64,000 nucleotides of DNA, taken from NCBI RefSeq assembly GCF_022967985.1, contig NZ_JALJVC010000006.1, forward strand, positions 1-64,000. The letters run 5' to 3'. Position 1 is the first letter of the stretch. Each line of letters opens with the position of its first letter. The position numbers were made by a program, and so were the translations under genes. Source of the DNA: Acinetobacter lwoffii. GTDB taxonomy: Bacteria; Pseudomonadota; Gammaproteobacteria; Pseudomonadales; Moraxellaceae. The notes beneath the pieces are model-generated. The model did no database searches, had not been told where the DNA came from, and was given only the letters and a program-made list of their open reading frames with translations. Positions 16,505 to 26,443 of the stretch are shown here, in pieces.

Positions 16505-17716
16505 ATGTTAAATGCATATATTTATGATGGTTTACGTTCACCAATCGGTCGCCATGCAGGAAGTCTGGCAAGCGTACGTCCAGATGATCTGGCAGCTACA
16601 GTCATTAAAAACCTGCTGGAAAAAACCGGTATCCCGGCAGCAGATGTAGAAGATGTAATCTTTGGTAGCACCAATCAGGCCGGTGAAGACAGCCGTAATG
16701 TGGCACGTTTTGCAGCGTTGTTAGCGGGTATGCCGGTAACAGTTCCAGGTCAGACGGTAAACCGTTTATGTGCATCAGGTCTTGGTGCTGTGATTGATTC
16801 GGCACGTGCCATTACTGCAGGTGAAGGCGAGTTGTACATTGCCGGTGGCGTAGAAAGTATGACCCGCGCACCTTTTGTGATGGGCAAAGCAGAAAGTGCT
16901 TATTCACGTGATGCCAAAATTTATGACACCACGATTGGTACCCGTTTCCCAAACCGTAAATTTACGGATCAGTTTGGCGCGCACAGCATGCCTGAAACAG
17001 GTGATAACGTGGCTGAAGAATTCGGTATTAGCCGTGAACAGGCTGACACCTTTGCTGCTGCTTCACAGGCAAAATATCAGGCAGCGAAAGAAACAGGTTT
17101 CTTTGAAGGTGAAATTACCCCGATTGAAGTTTCTCAAGGACGTAAACTGCCGCCTAAACAAATTACTGAGGATGAGCATCCACGTGCATCTTCAACATTT
17201 GAAGCTTTATCCAAGTTAAAACCGCTTTTCGAAGGTGGTGTAGTAACAGCGGGTAATGCATCAGGTATCAATGACGGCGCTGCAGCACTGATTATCGGCA
17301 GTGAAAAAGTGCAGGAACAGTATGGCTTAAAACCTTTAGCTCGTATCCTGTCTTCTGCAGCCGCTGGCATTGAGCCACGCATCATGGGTGCAGGCCCAAT
17401 TGAAGCGATTAAAAAGGCAGTACAACGTGCTGGTTTGACGCTAGATGATATGGATGTCATCGAGATTAATGAAGCCTTTGCCAGTCAGGTATTATCTTGC
17501 CTGAAAGGTCTGGATGTCGCTTTGGATGATCCGCGTGTCAATCCAAATGGTGGTGCGATTGCCATTGGTCATCCACTGGGCTGTTCGGGTGCGCGTTTGG
17601 CTTTAACCGTTGCACGTCAGTTACAGCGTACCGGTAAAAAATATGCCGTGATCAGTCTGTGTATCGGTCTGGGGCAAGGGCTGGCGATGGTGATTGAAAA
17701 CCCTGAAGCTGCCTAA
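16505..17716 (+). CDS. Acetyl-CoA acyltransferase, 3-oxoadipyl-CoA thiolase type (PcaF/PaaJ/DcaF-like)
   Basis: Thiolytic cleavage of 3-oxoadipyl-CoA to succinyl-CoA and acetyl-CoA, or of longer 3-oxo-dicarboxylyl-CoAs. The 403-aa protein begins MLNAYIYDGLRSPIGRHAG, typical of 3-oxoadipyl-CoA thiolases. The nucleophilic cysteine is in NRLCASGLGAV near residue 90, the histidine in AIGHPLGCSGAR near 360, and the second cysteine in SLCIGLGQG near 390. It closes the hydratase-dehydrogenase-thiolase operon, ahead of a terminator. The N-terminus supports a dicarboxylate specificity over ordinary fatty-acid thiolases. Confidence 0.9.
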   Translation: MLNAYIYDGLRSPIGRHAGSLASVRPDDLAATVIKNLLEKTGIPAADVEDVIFGSTNQAGEDSRNVARFAALLAGMPVTVPGQTVNRLCASGLGAVIDSARAITAGEGELYIAGGVESMTRAPFVMGKAESAYSRDAKIYDTTIGTRFPNRKFTDQFGAHSMPETGDNVAEEFGISREQADTFAAASQAKYQAAKETGFFEGEITPIEVSQGRKLPPKQITEDEHPRASSTFEALSKLKPLFEGGVVTAGNASGINDGAAALIIGSEKVQEQYGLKPLARILSSAAAGIEPRIMGAGPIEAIKKAVQRAGLTLDDMDVIEINEAFASQVLSCLKGLDVALDDPRVNPNGGAIAIGHPLGCSGARLALTVARQLQRTGKKYAVISLCIGLGQGLAMVIENPEAA

Positions 17717-17734
17717 CAGTTTTAGTCATCACCT

Positions 17735-17770
17735 AAATGCCATGTATATATGATATGCATGGCATTTTTT
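17735..17770 (+). terminator. Rho-independent terminator after thiolase
   Basis: A 10-bp stem (17735-17744 with 17758-17767, arm AAATGCCATG) around a 13-nt loop, followed by T-rich sequence. Confidence 0.8.
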
Positions 17771-17795
17771 ATTGGGATTTTTCTTTCAAAATAAA

Positions 17796-17817
17796 AATCC
17801 CTGCACATGCAGGGATT
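17796..17817 (-). terminator. Rho-independent terminator of the PaaI-type thioesterase gene
   Basis: A GC-rich stem (AATCCCTGC, 17796-17804, with its complement ending at 17817) followed on the minus strand by a T-rich tail. It ends transcription from the minus-strand thioesterase gene towards the convergent thiolase. Confidence 0.75.
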
Positions 17818-17837
17818 GATTACATCAGTGTAATGAT

Positions 17838-18275
17838 TTACTTACGGGCAGTGACTAATAAAGTCGCTGAACCAAAGGCATAAACTTTACCTTCTTTATC
17901 GATAATTCGGCCTTCTGAGGTCAGCACATTGCGTCCGATCCGGATGACTTCACCAATCGCAGTATAGGTTTCACCACTTTTCATTGCTTTCAGCATTTTC
18001 ACATTCAGGTCAATTGTTGAGAAACTGACACCTGCATCTACTGTCGTATGCACGGCAGCGCCAGTAGCACTATCTAGAACCGTTGCACAAAAGCCGCCAT
18101 GAATTCCGCCTTGTAAATTGTAATGGCGCTGATCAGGACGCACCTCATATTCCACATAGTTTTCGCGCACCAAGGTCAGACGCATGGGAATAATTTCACT
18201 CATGGCTGAACTGGGAATTTCCCCATTTTTAATTGCGGTGAGATATTCAAGTCCGTTTAATTGTGATATTGGCAT
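17838..18275 (-). CDS. PaaI-family hotdog thioesterase
   Basis: A 145-aa hotdog-fold acyl-CoA thioesterase. The segment GGIHGGFCATVLDSATG (about residues 55-70) is the PaaI-type active-site region, with the conserved aspartate on the long helix; the C-terminal half has the ARG/V-ERIGRNVLTSEGRI-like strand typical of the family. AAGGAG lies correctly before ATG 18275. It is transcribed divergently from the class II aldolase gene, with the dyad at 18297-18313 between them. The likely job is release of CoA from stalled or toxic pathway intermediates; the substrate is unknown. Confidence 0.83.
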   Translation of the reverse strand: MPISQLNGLEYLTAIKNGEIPSSAMSEIIPMRLTLVRENYVEYEVRPDQRHYNLQGGIHGGFCATVLDSATGAAVHTTVDAGVSFSTIDLNVKMLKAMKSGETYTAIGEVIRIGRNVLTSEGRIIDKEGKVYAFGSATLLVTARK

Positions 18276-18296
18276 ATCAACTCCTTGTAATGATTT

Positions 18297-18313
18297 ATTT
18301 CGCCTTATGAAAT
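18297..18313. promoter_or_regulatory. Putative IclR-type operator, copy 7
   Basis: Reads ATTTCGCCTTATGAAAT, with perfect outer arms. It lies 22 bp from the thioesterase start and about 75 bp from the aldolase start, so one site could serve both divergent units. Confidence 0.65.
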
Positions 18314-18385
18314 AATATTCTGTTTTTCTAAAATTATGATATAACAGATAGTGATCGAAATGCTATATTTTTCCAGGATGGAACG

Positions 18386-19141
18386 ATGACAATAAAAAAT
18401 CTCGTCACAGATGCCGAGTGGCAGGCACGATGTGAACTCGCAGCGCTTTATCGCATTATTGCGCATTACCGGATGACGGATCTGATCGATACTCACATCA
18501 GTTTAAGAGTCCCTGATCAGCCTGACTGTTTTCTGATTAATCAGTATGGTGTCGCTTTTGAAAAAATGTGTGCCTCAACGCTGGTCAAGATTAATCATGA
18601 AGGGCAGGTCGTAGAAAGCTATGAACAGGATAAGCCGGTGAATATGGCAGGCTTTGTCATCCATGCCGCGATTCATGAAGCACATGCTCATCTGAATTGT
18701 GTCATTCATACGCATACCGCGGATGGCATAGCAGTTTCTGCACAGAAACACGGACTTCTTCCCATTTCCCAGCATGCGTTGAAATTTTATCAGCAGGTGG
18801 CCTATCACGAATATGAGGGCGTTGCATTGTCAACAGATGAACAGGAGCGCCTGATTCAGGACCTGGGTAGCCATCGCGCCATGATTTTACGCAATCACGG
18901 ACTTTTAACGGCTGGCGAAACGATTGCACGGGCCTTTCATGAAATCTATTTTCTGGAGCGTGCCTGTCAGGCGCAGATCAAAGCTTTAAGTGGGGGTGCC
19001 GAACTGCATTATCCAACAGAAGAAGTCCGAATTAAAACTGCCAAGCAGTTCGCCAGTCCTTTAGTTGAACCGATTTTACAGCGTGCCTGGCAGGCTGCGT
19101 TATCCCTGATTGAGCATCAATATACGGAGTATGCATCATGA
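18386..19141 (+). CDS. Class II aldolase/adducin-family protein
   Basis: A 251-aa protein of the zinc-dependent class II aldolase/adducin fold, which includes fuculose-phosphate aldolase and several decarboxylases. The metal-binding HTHTADG is near residue 111 and RNHGLL near 170, so metal ligands look intact. In catabolic clusters members of this family cleave or decarboxylate hydroxy- or oxo-intermediates, but the reaction here cannot be assigned. The stop overlaps the next gene's start (ATGA, 4 bp), so it is translationally coupled to the 2-hydroxyacid dehydrogenase. It is the first gene after the dyad at 18297. Confidence 0.82.
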   Translation: MTIKNLVTDAEWQARCELAALYRIIAHYRMTDLIDTHISLRVPDQPDCFLINQYGVAFEKMCASTLVKINHEGQVVESYEQDKPVNMAGFVIHAAIHEAHAHLNCVIHTHTADGIAVSAQKHGLLPISQHALKFYQQVAYHEYEGVALSTDEQERLIQDLGSHRAMILRNHGLLTAGETIARAFHEIYFLERACQAQIKALSGGAELHYPTEEVRIKTAKQFASPLVEPILQRAWQAALSLIEHQYTEYAS

Positions 19142-20061
19142 TTGTGATATCCAGTACTGTGCCGAATATTGAAGCAATTCTGGTGAAGTCTTTTCAGAAA
19201 TATGCCCCTGAGGGCAGTTTTTGTACATTGGACAGCCCGGAAGCAGAACTGGCGACCACAGCAGCCTCGTGGTTTCCAGATTTAGAAAAACTCCGACAAC
19301 TTCCAGAACTTGGTCTGATTCATTCGATTGCTGCAGGAGTCGAACATTTAAATTTAAACGAGATTAGATCTGACCAGTCAGTCTGCCGGGTACTGGATCC
19401 ACATCATCAAAAAGGCATGTTTGATTATCTGCTTTGGGGTGTGCTGTATTTTCAGCGTTATTTTGACCGCATGATCCAGCAGCAAAAGCAGCAGTTATGG
19501 AAACAGTATCGTCAAAGTTATAGTCATCATATCCAGATCGGGATTATGGGCCTTGGCCATATGGGCGGTTATGTGGCAAAACGTTTTGCCGACATGGGCT
19601 ATCAGGTGTCTGGATGGTCCAATTCCCCAAAAGAGATTGCTCAGGTCAAAAGCTATGTAGGCCAAGAACAGCTTTCCGAGTTCCTGGCCCACAGCCAGAT
19701 ATTGATTAATCTGCTGCCACTCACTGAAGAAAACACCGGTATTCTTTCTGCTGAATTATTTCAACAGTTACCTGAACACGCTGCTCTTATTCAGGTGGGT
19801 CGTGGGCAGCATTTAATCGAGCAGGATCTACTCAATGCACTGGATTCAGGTCATCTCCGTGGCGCAATTGTCGACGTATTTGAACAGGAGCCATTAGCTG
19901 CTGAACATCCATTCTGGCAGCATGAAAAGATCGTTGTTACACCACATGTTGCTTCACATGCACCTATGTCTGTGGTGGTGGAACAGATTCTAGAAAATGA
20001 CCGACGTTTAAATCTCGGGCTGGATTTATGCCATCAGGTAGATGTCAATAAAGGCTATTAA
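19138..20061 (+). CDS. D-isomer-specific 2-hydroxyacid dehydrogenase (GhrA-like)
   Basis: An NAD(P)-dependent oxidoreductase interconverting a 2-oxoacid and a D-2-hydroxyacid. The 307-aa protein resembles glyoxylate/hydroxypyruvate reductase A in length. The dinucleotide fold GIMGLGHMGGYVAKR is near residue 137. The catalytic Arg lies in QVGRGQHLIEQDL, the Glu in DVFEQEPLAAEHPFW and the His in VTPHVASHAP. The start overlaps the aldolase stop by 4 bp. Pairing of an aldolase with this enzyme suggests that cleavage gives a 2-oxoacid that is reduced, or the reverse; this is inference. Confidence 0.84.
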   Translation: MIVISSTVPNIEAILVKSFQKYAPEGSFCTLDSPEAELATTAASWFPDLEKLRQLPELGLIHSIAAGVEHLNLNEIRSDQSVCRVLDPHHQKGMFDYLLWGVLYFQRYFDRMIQQQKQQLWKQYRQSYSHHIQIGIMGLGHMGGYVAKRFADMGYQVSGWSNSPKEIAQVKSYVGQEQLSEFLAHSQILINLLPLTEENTGILSAELFQQLPEHAALIQVGRGQHLIEQDLLNALDSGHLRGAIVDVFEQEPLAAEHPFWQHEKIVVTPHVASHAPMSVVVEQILENDRRLNLGLDLCHQVDVNKGY

Positions 20062-20095
20062 TTGTAGGGATACCGGAAAAATAAGGAAATTGATG

Positions 20096-21876
<1,781 letters not shown>

Positions 21877-21901
21877 TCAGCCTTAGTGCAGTCGCTGTAT
21901 A

Positions 21902-21933
21902 GAAAAGCCATTCCACCATGAATGGCTTTTTTT
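21902..21933 (+). terminator. Rho-independent terminator after nitronate monooxygenase-like gene
   Basis: A 10-bp stem (21902-21911 with 21920-21929, core AAGCCATT) followed by T residues. Confidence 0.85.
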
Positions 21934-22024
21934 CATCCTGTATATTTTTTATTTTTAAATGGGAAATTTCATCGAATGACTAGATTTTATTCTTTAAATT
22001 ATATTATAGTGGATTTAAAACATA

Positions 22025-22041
22025 ATTTCGTATTATGAAAT
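22025..22041. promoter_or_regulatory. Putative IclR-type operator, copy 8
   Basis: Reads ATTTCGTATTATGAAAT, one of the best copies of the dyad. It lies about 47 bp upstream of the acyl-CoA dehydrogenase start. Confidence 0.7.
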
Positions 22042-22087
22042 TAATAGTCATAAATATACAAATTAGAACTCATACAAGGGAATTACG

Positions 22088-23890
22088 ATGAGAAATTATA
22101 TTGCGCCATTAAAAGACATGAAGTTCGTGCTGAAAGACCTGTTAAACGTTGAACAGAAATATCAGGGCTATGCAAAATTCGCAGACAAGGTTTCTATGGA
22201 TATTATGGAGCAATATCTGGAAGTCGCTGCGGACTTTTGCCAAAATGAACTTCTACCGATTAATGCGACAGGCGACCAGCAGGGTTGCCGTTTGCAGGAT
22301 GGCGTCGTAACCACCCCGGATGGGTTTAAAGCAGCTTATGACAAATATGTAGAACTCGGCTTTACCTCATTAACTGGTGACGAAGCATATGGCGGTCAGG
22401 GCTTCCCGACCTTATACCGTATTGCCATTTCTGAAATTATTACCGCAACGAACTGGTCTTGGGGCATGTACCCAGGCCTGTCCCATGGTGCCATGCGTAC
22501 TTTAGAGCACCACGGTAGCGATGAACAGAAACAGAAGTTTCTGGTACCTTTAATTGCAGGCCGCTGGACTGGAACCATGTGCTTGACTGAATCTCATGCC
22601 GGTTCTGACCTAGGTTTAATCCGTACCAAAGCAGTGCCAAATGAAGACGGCAGCTATAGCATCAGTGGCGAGAAAATCTTTATCTCAGCCGGTGAACATG
22701 ATCTGGCTGAAAATATCGTGCATATCGTATTGGCACGTTTGCCAGATGCACCTGCGGGAACCAAAGGTATTTCGCTGTTTATTGTGCCGAAATACAATCT
22801 GGATGAAGCTGGTAATGTGGCTTCCCGTAATGGCGTGGTATGTAGCGCTCTTGAACACAAGATGGGCATTCACGGTAACGCGACCTGTGTGCTGAATTTT
22901 GATAATGCCAAAGGTTTCCTGATTGGGCCTGAAAATCGCGGCCTAAACTGCATGTTTACCTTTATGAACTCGGCACGTATCGGTACAGCCATTCAAGGCT
23001 TGGCAGCAGCAGAGTCTTCTTATCAGGGGGCATTGGCTTATGCCCAAGACCGTCTGGCGATGCGTTCACTTGAAGGTGCGAAAGCGCCAGGCCAACCTGC
23101 AGATCCGATTATCGTGCATCCGGCAGTACGTAACATGCTGCTGACTCAAAAGGTGTTTGCAGAAGGTTCACGTGCACTTGCATATTATCTGGCGACCTAT
23201 GCCGATATCGCTGAAGCCACTGACAGCCCGGAAGAAAAGAAAGCAGCTGAAGACCGTCTAGCATTATTAACCCCTATTGCCAAAGCATTAATGACCGAAA
23301 CCGGCATAGAAGCGGCTAAACATGGTATGCAGATTTTCGGTGGTCACGGTTATATTGCTGAACATGGCATGGAACAGATTGCCCGTGATGCACGTATTGC
23401 CAGCCTCTATGAAGGAACTACTGAAATTCAGTCCATTGACTTGCTGGCGCGTAAAGTGCTGGGCTCAAAATTGGGTTTGCTGACCGCATTAACCGATGAA
23501 ATTCAGGGCTTTGTAAAAGAGCATCAGCAACATGTCCAGTTCAGCCAGCAAGTTGCACAAGTCAGCCAGTTGACTGAACAATGGCTGAAATTAACCAGAA
23601 CCATTCAGGAGCAGGCTCAACAGTCTGCCAATGAAATTGGGGCAGCATCAGTTGACTACCTATATTTCTCTGGTTATGTCGTGTCCGCTTATTTGTGGCT
23701 GAAAATGGCAATTACTGCGCAGCAGAAAATTGAAGAAGGCAATACTGATCCGTTCTATGCAGCCAAGATCAAAACTGCACAATTCTTCTTTGCGCGTATT
23801 TTGCCAAGAACTTCAACCCACTTTGCCAATATTCAGGCGGGCGGTGAAAGCCTGTTTTTACTTGAACCTGAAGAGTTCAAATTCGATTAA
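22088..23890 (+). CDS. Long-form acyl-CoA dehydrogenase (DmdC/FadE-type)
   Basis: A 600-aa FAD-dependent acyl-CoA dehydrogenase of the long class that includes DmdC (3-methylmercaptopropionyl-CoA dehydrogenase). N-terminal YIAPLKDMKFVLKDLL, CLTESHAGSDLGLIRTKA near residue 165, IFGGHGYIAEHGMEQIARDARI near 418 and SLYEGTTEIQSIDLLARKVL near 438 carry the family features, including the catalytic glutamate. The C-terminal extension (about 450-600) is the extra helical domain of this class. An AAGGGAATTACG leader gives the ribosome site. It is monocistronic between a dyad and a terminator. The substrate is unknown; members of this class often take branched or aryl-substituted acyl-CoAs. Confidence 0.87.
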   Translation: MRNYIAPLKDMKFVLKDLLNVEQKYQGYAKFADKVSMDIMEQYLEVAADFCQNELLPINATGDQQGCRLQDGVVTTPDGFKAAYDKYVELGFTSLTGDEAYGGQGFPTLYRIAISEIITATNWSWGMYPGLSHGAMRTLEHHGSDEQKQKFLVPLIAGRWTGTMCLTESHAGSDLGLIRTKAVPNEDGSYSISGEKIFISAGEHDLAENIVHIVLARLPDAPAGTKGISLFIVPKYNLDEAGNVASRNGVVCSALEHKMGIHGNATCVLNFDNAKGFLIGPENRGLNCMFTFMNSARIGTAIQGLAAAESSYQGALAYAQDRLAMRSLEGAKAPGQPADPIIVHPAVRNMLLTQKVFAEGSRALAYYLATYADIAEATDSPEEKKAAEDRLALLTPIAKALMTETGIEAAKHGMQIFGGHGYIAEHGMEQIARDARIASLYEGTTEIQSIDLLARKVLGSKLGLLTALTDEIQGFVKEHQQHVQFSQQVAQVSQLTEQWLKLTRTIQEQAQQSANEIGAASVDYLYFSGYVVSAYLWLKMAITAQQKIEEGNTDPFYAAKIKTAQFFFARILPRTSTHFANIQAGGESLFLLEPEEFKFD

Positions 23891-23897
23891 ACCTTTT

Positions 23898-23930
23898 GAC
23901 CCACGATACTCGTGTCGTGGGTCTTTTTTA
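23898..23930 (+). terminator. Rho-independent terminator after long acyl-CoA dehydrogenase
   Basis: A 9-bp stem (23898-23906 with 23915-23923, arm GACCCACGA) followed by a T-run. Confidence 0.88.
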
Positions 23931-24018
23931 ATAATTTTTGCATCCTCACCCAATTCAAATATTGAGATTTATTCTCGGATATTGAATAAACCATAAAACA
24001 ACAAGATCAGGAGTCTAT

Positions 24019-24858
24019 ATGGATTTAGACATGATTACTCGACAGTGTCCTTATGCTGATCTGCAGCTTAATTTTCATGAAGTCGGACAGCGTTCTGCAT
24101 TTCCGACTATTATTTTGATTCATGGCACCGGTGGAAATACCGACAAGCATTTCAGCTATATTTTTCCGATGCTGGGTATTCATCAGCGGGTTTTATCCAT
24201 TGATTTGCATACCCCGAATAAAGCTGATCTAAAGGTGACTGATTTTAGCCAACAGGTTGAAGCATTGATTCAGCATGCAGTTGCAAAAGATGAAATCATT
24301 ACAGTGGTAGGCTATTCACTCGGTGCCGTGATTGCTGCACAAGTGGCAGCCAGTTTAAAACAGCGCGTAGCGCGTTTGATCTTGTTAGCCGGTTGGGCCA
24401 AAACCAGCTCGGTGCAACAACTGCGTACCGTTATCTGGCAACAGTTATTTACTGAACAATCTGCGGCCTTGCCTCATTTTGTGAATTATTGCCTATATAG
24501 CGATGACTATCTATCTGCCCGTAGCGAACAGCAGGTACTGGATCTGGCACGTTTTGTTAAACCTTCCCAAGATGCAGCCAAACAGCGTGAACTGAATTAT
24601 CACATTGATATCACTGCAATCTTGCCAGAAATCTCTGCGGAGACCTTGATCGTGGCCTGTCGTGAAGACCGTATGGTGCCTCTAGCACAAGCAAAACTAC
24701 TCTTTGCTTCAATTTTGAACAGTCGCTATATCGAAATTTCTTCAGGACATACAATCCATATTGAAGCGCCAGCAGAAGTAGTGCAACTGATCAATCAGTT
24801 TAGCCAGCATCCAGAACAATATCCGGCGAATCAAAAAATCCAGCCTTATATGCCTTAA
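24019..24858 (+). CDS. Alpha/beta-fold hydrolase
   Basis: A 279-aa alpha/beta hydrolase, probably an esterase or lactonase. HGTGGNTDKHF near residue 35 is the oxyanion-hole region, GYSLGAV near 98 the nucleophile elbow with the catalytic serine, CREDRMVP near 214 carries the acid, and SGHTIHIEAP near 243 the histidine, so the triad is complete. It lies 12 bp before a Baeyer-Villiger-type monooxygenase gene and is presumably co-transcribed with it. The pair is the classical one for cutting ketones: the oxygenase makes an ester or lactone and the hydrolase opens it. That pathway reading is inference. Confidence 0.83.
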   Translation: MDLDMITRQCPYADLQLNFHEVGQRSAFPTIILIHGTGGNTDKHFSYIFPMLGIHQRVLSIDLHTPNKADLKVTDFSQQVEALIQHAVAKDEIITVVGYSLGAVIAAQVAASLKQRVARLILLAGWAKTSSVQQLRTVIWQQLFTEQSAALPHFVNYCLYSDDYLSARSEQQVLDLARFVKPSQDAAKQRELNYHIDITAILPEISAETLIVACREDRMVPLAQAKLLFASILNSRYIEISSGHTIHIEAPAEVVQLINQFSQHPEQYPANQKIQPYMP

Positions 24859-24870
24859 AGGAGATAAATA

Positions 24871-26367
24871 ATGCAAGCTCAAGGACAGCGCAGCAAGATT
24901 CTGATTGTAGGCAGCGGTTTTGGCGGTTTGGGCATGGCAATTCGCCTTAAACAGCAGGGCATCCACGATTTTAAAATCATTGAACGTGCAGCAGAAGTGG
25001 GCGGCACTTGGCGTGACAATACCTATCCCGGAGTCGCCTGTGATGTACCTTCCCATTTATATTCTTTCTCGTTTATTAAAAATCCCAACTGGTCGCGTGT
25101 CTTTCCACAAGGGGTAGAAATTCAGCGCTATTTAATTCAATGCTGTGATCAGGAAAATATCCGGCCCCATATTAATTTTCATACCCAACTGGAAAAAGCC
25201 CGCTGGGATGCTAAAGAGCGCATTTGGGAAGTACAAACCTCTAGAGGTCTGTATCAGGCTGAGATCTTAATTACCGCAACCGGGCATCTGGCAGATGAGC
25301 ATCTCCCGCAAATTCCGGGGCTGGAAGAATTTGAAGGCCAAGTGATGCATTCCGCGCGCTGGAACCACGAGCTGAATCTGGAAAATCAACATGTCGTTGT
25401 GGTGGGTTCTGGTGCTTCTGCCATCCAGCTTGTGCCGGAAATTTCCAAAACAGCCAAAAGCCTGACCGTCTTGCAACGTAGTGCGCCATATATTTTGCCC
25501 CGACCAGACCGAGCTTATTCTGAGTCAGAAAAACAGCTTTTCCGCAAAGATCCGGACAGTATGTCGGCCCTCAGACATTCCTTGTTCTGGGGCAATGAAT
25601 ACAATTTTGCCCAGCGCCGTAATCTGAAAAGCCAGATTGAGCGGGTCAAGAAAAACTGCCTGCAATTCTTAAAACATCAGATTTCAGATCCTGAATTACA
25701 GCGCAAACTTACGCCGAATTATGAACCTGGTTGTAAGCGCTTATTGCTTTCTAATGATTATTATCCGACTTTTCTAAAACCAAATGTCACACTTGAAGAC
25801 TCAGCATTGGCAGAAGTTACGAAAGACGGTGTATTCAGTCAGGCTGGAAATAGATTTTTTGCAGATATCATCGTATTTGCCACCGGATTTGAAGCGGCGC
25901 GTCCACCCTATGCCGCAAAGGTAGTCGGTAAACAGGGTTTAAGTCTGGAACAGCAATGGTCCAGCGGTATGCAGGGTTATCAGTCAACGACCGTACACAA
26001 CTTTCCAAACCTGTTTATCCTGAATGGGCCAAATACAGGCAGTGGGCATAATTCAGCGCTTTACTTTCTGGAAACCCAGTTTGATCTGGTGCTGGATGCC
26101 TTGCAATTTTTTGAGCAGGAACAGATTCAGGTTTTCGAAGCGGATCAGAGCGCTGAAAATAGCTATATGCAAGAGCTACAGCAACTTTCCCAAGGTAGTG
26201 TCTGGTTATCGGAAAGCTGTAAAAGCTGGTATCTGGACCCGGTCAGTCGTAAGCTGACTTTGGTCTGGCCCGATTATGCTCATTCATTTAGGGATAAAAA
26301 TCAGCATTTTATTCGTAGCGGTTATCACTATCAGTATGTTGAATCGAGACCGCAGAAAGTGGTTTAA
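24871..26367 (+). CDS. Flavin-containing monooxygenase, Baeyer-Villiger type
   Basis: A 498-aa FAD/NADPH monooxygenase that would insert oxygen next to a ketone carbonyl. The FAD motif GSGFGGLGMA is at residue 14 and the NADPH motif GSGASAIQL near 178. Between them the Baeyer-Villiger fingerprint FxGxxxHxxxW is present as FEGQVMHSARW (about 155-165). GGTWRDNTYPGVACDVPS near 45 is also typical. AAAGGAG gives a strong ribosome site. It follows the hydrolase at 24019. Relatives act on cyclohexanone, hydroxyacetophenone or steroid ketones; the substrate here is unknown, but a cyclic ketone would fit the alicyclic-acid genes nearby. Confidence 0.85.
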   Translation: MQAQGQRSKILIVGSGFGGLGMAIRLKQQGIHDFKIIERAAEVGGTWRDNTYPGVACDVPSHLYSFSFIKNPNWSRVFPQGVEIQRYLIQCCDQENIRPHINFHTQLEKARWDAKERIWEVQTSRGLYQAEILITATGHLADEHLPQIPGLEEFEGQVMHSARWNHELNLENQHVVVVGSGASAIQLVPEISKTAKSLTVLQRSAPYILPRPDRAYSESEKQLFRKDPDSMSALRHSLFWGNEYNFAQRRNLKSQIERVKKNCLQFLKHQISDPELQRKLTPNYEPGCKRLLLSNDYYPTFLKPNVTLEDSALAEVTKDGVFSQAGNRFFADIIVFATGFEAARPPYAAKVVGKQGLSLEQQWSSGMQGYQSTTVHNFPNLFILNGPNTGSGHNSALYFLETQFDLVLDALQFFEQEQIQVFEADQSAENSYMQELQQLSQGSVWLSESCKSWYLDPVSRKLTLVWPDYAHSFRDKNQHFIRSGYHYQYVESRPQKVV

Positions 26368-26397
26368 AAATATTTAATTAAAATCAAAATTTTATAG

Positions 26398-26414
26398 TTT
26401 CAACAATACAAAAT
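26398..26414. promoter_or_regulatory. Degenerate dyad-like site before acyl-CoA ligase
   Basis: Reads TTTCAACAATACAAAAT. The right half ACAAAAT equals that of three other copies, but the left half is shifted by one base, so this is a weak candidate only. It lies about 30 bp before the ligase start. Confidence 0.3.
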
Positions 26415-26443
26415 AAATGTAAATCCAGGACAGGAGTATAGTC

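Noticed and set aside
14183..17716. Phenylacetate (paa) degradation operon
   Set aside because: The three enzymes resemble PaaF, PaaH and PaaJ, but the epoxidase genes paaABCDE, paaK and paaZ are absent.
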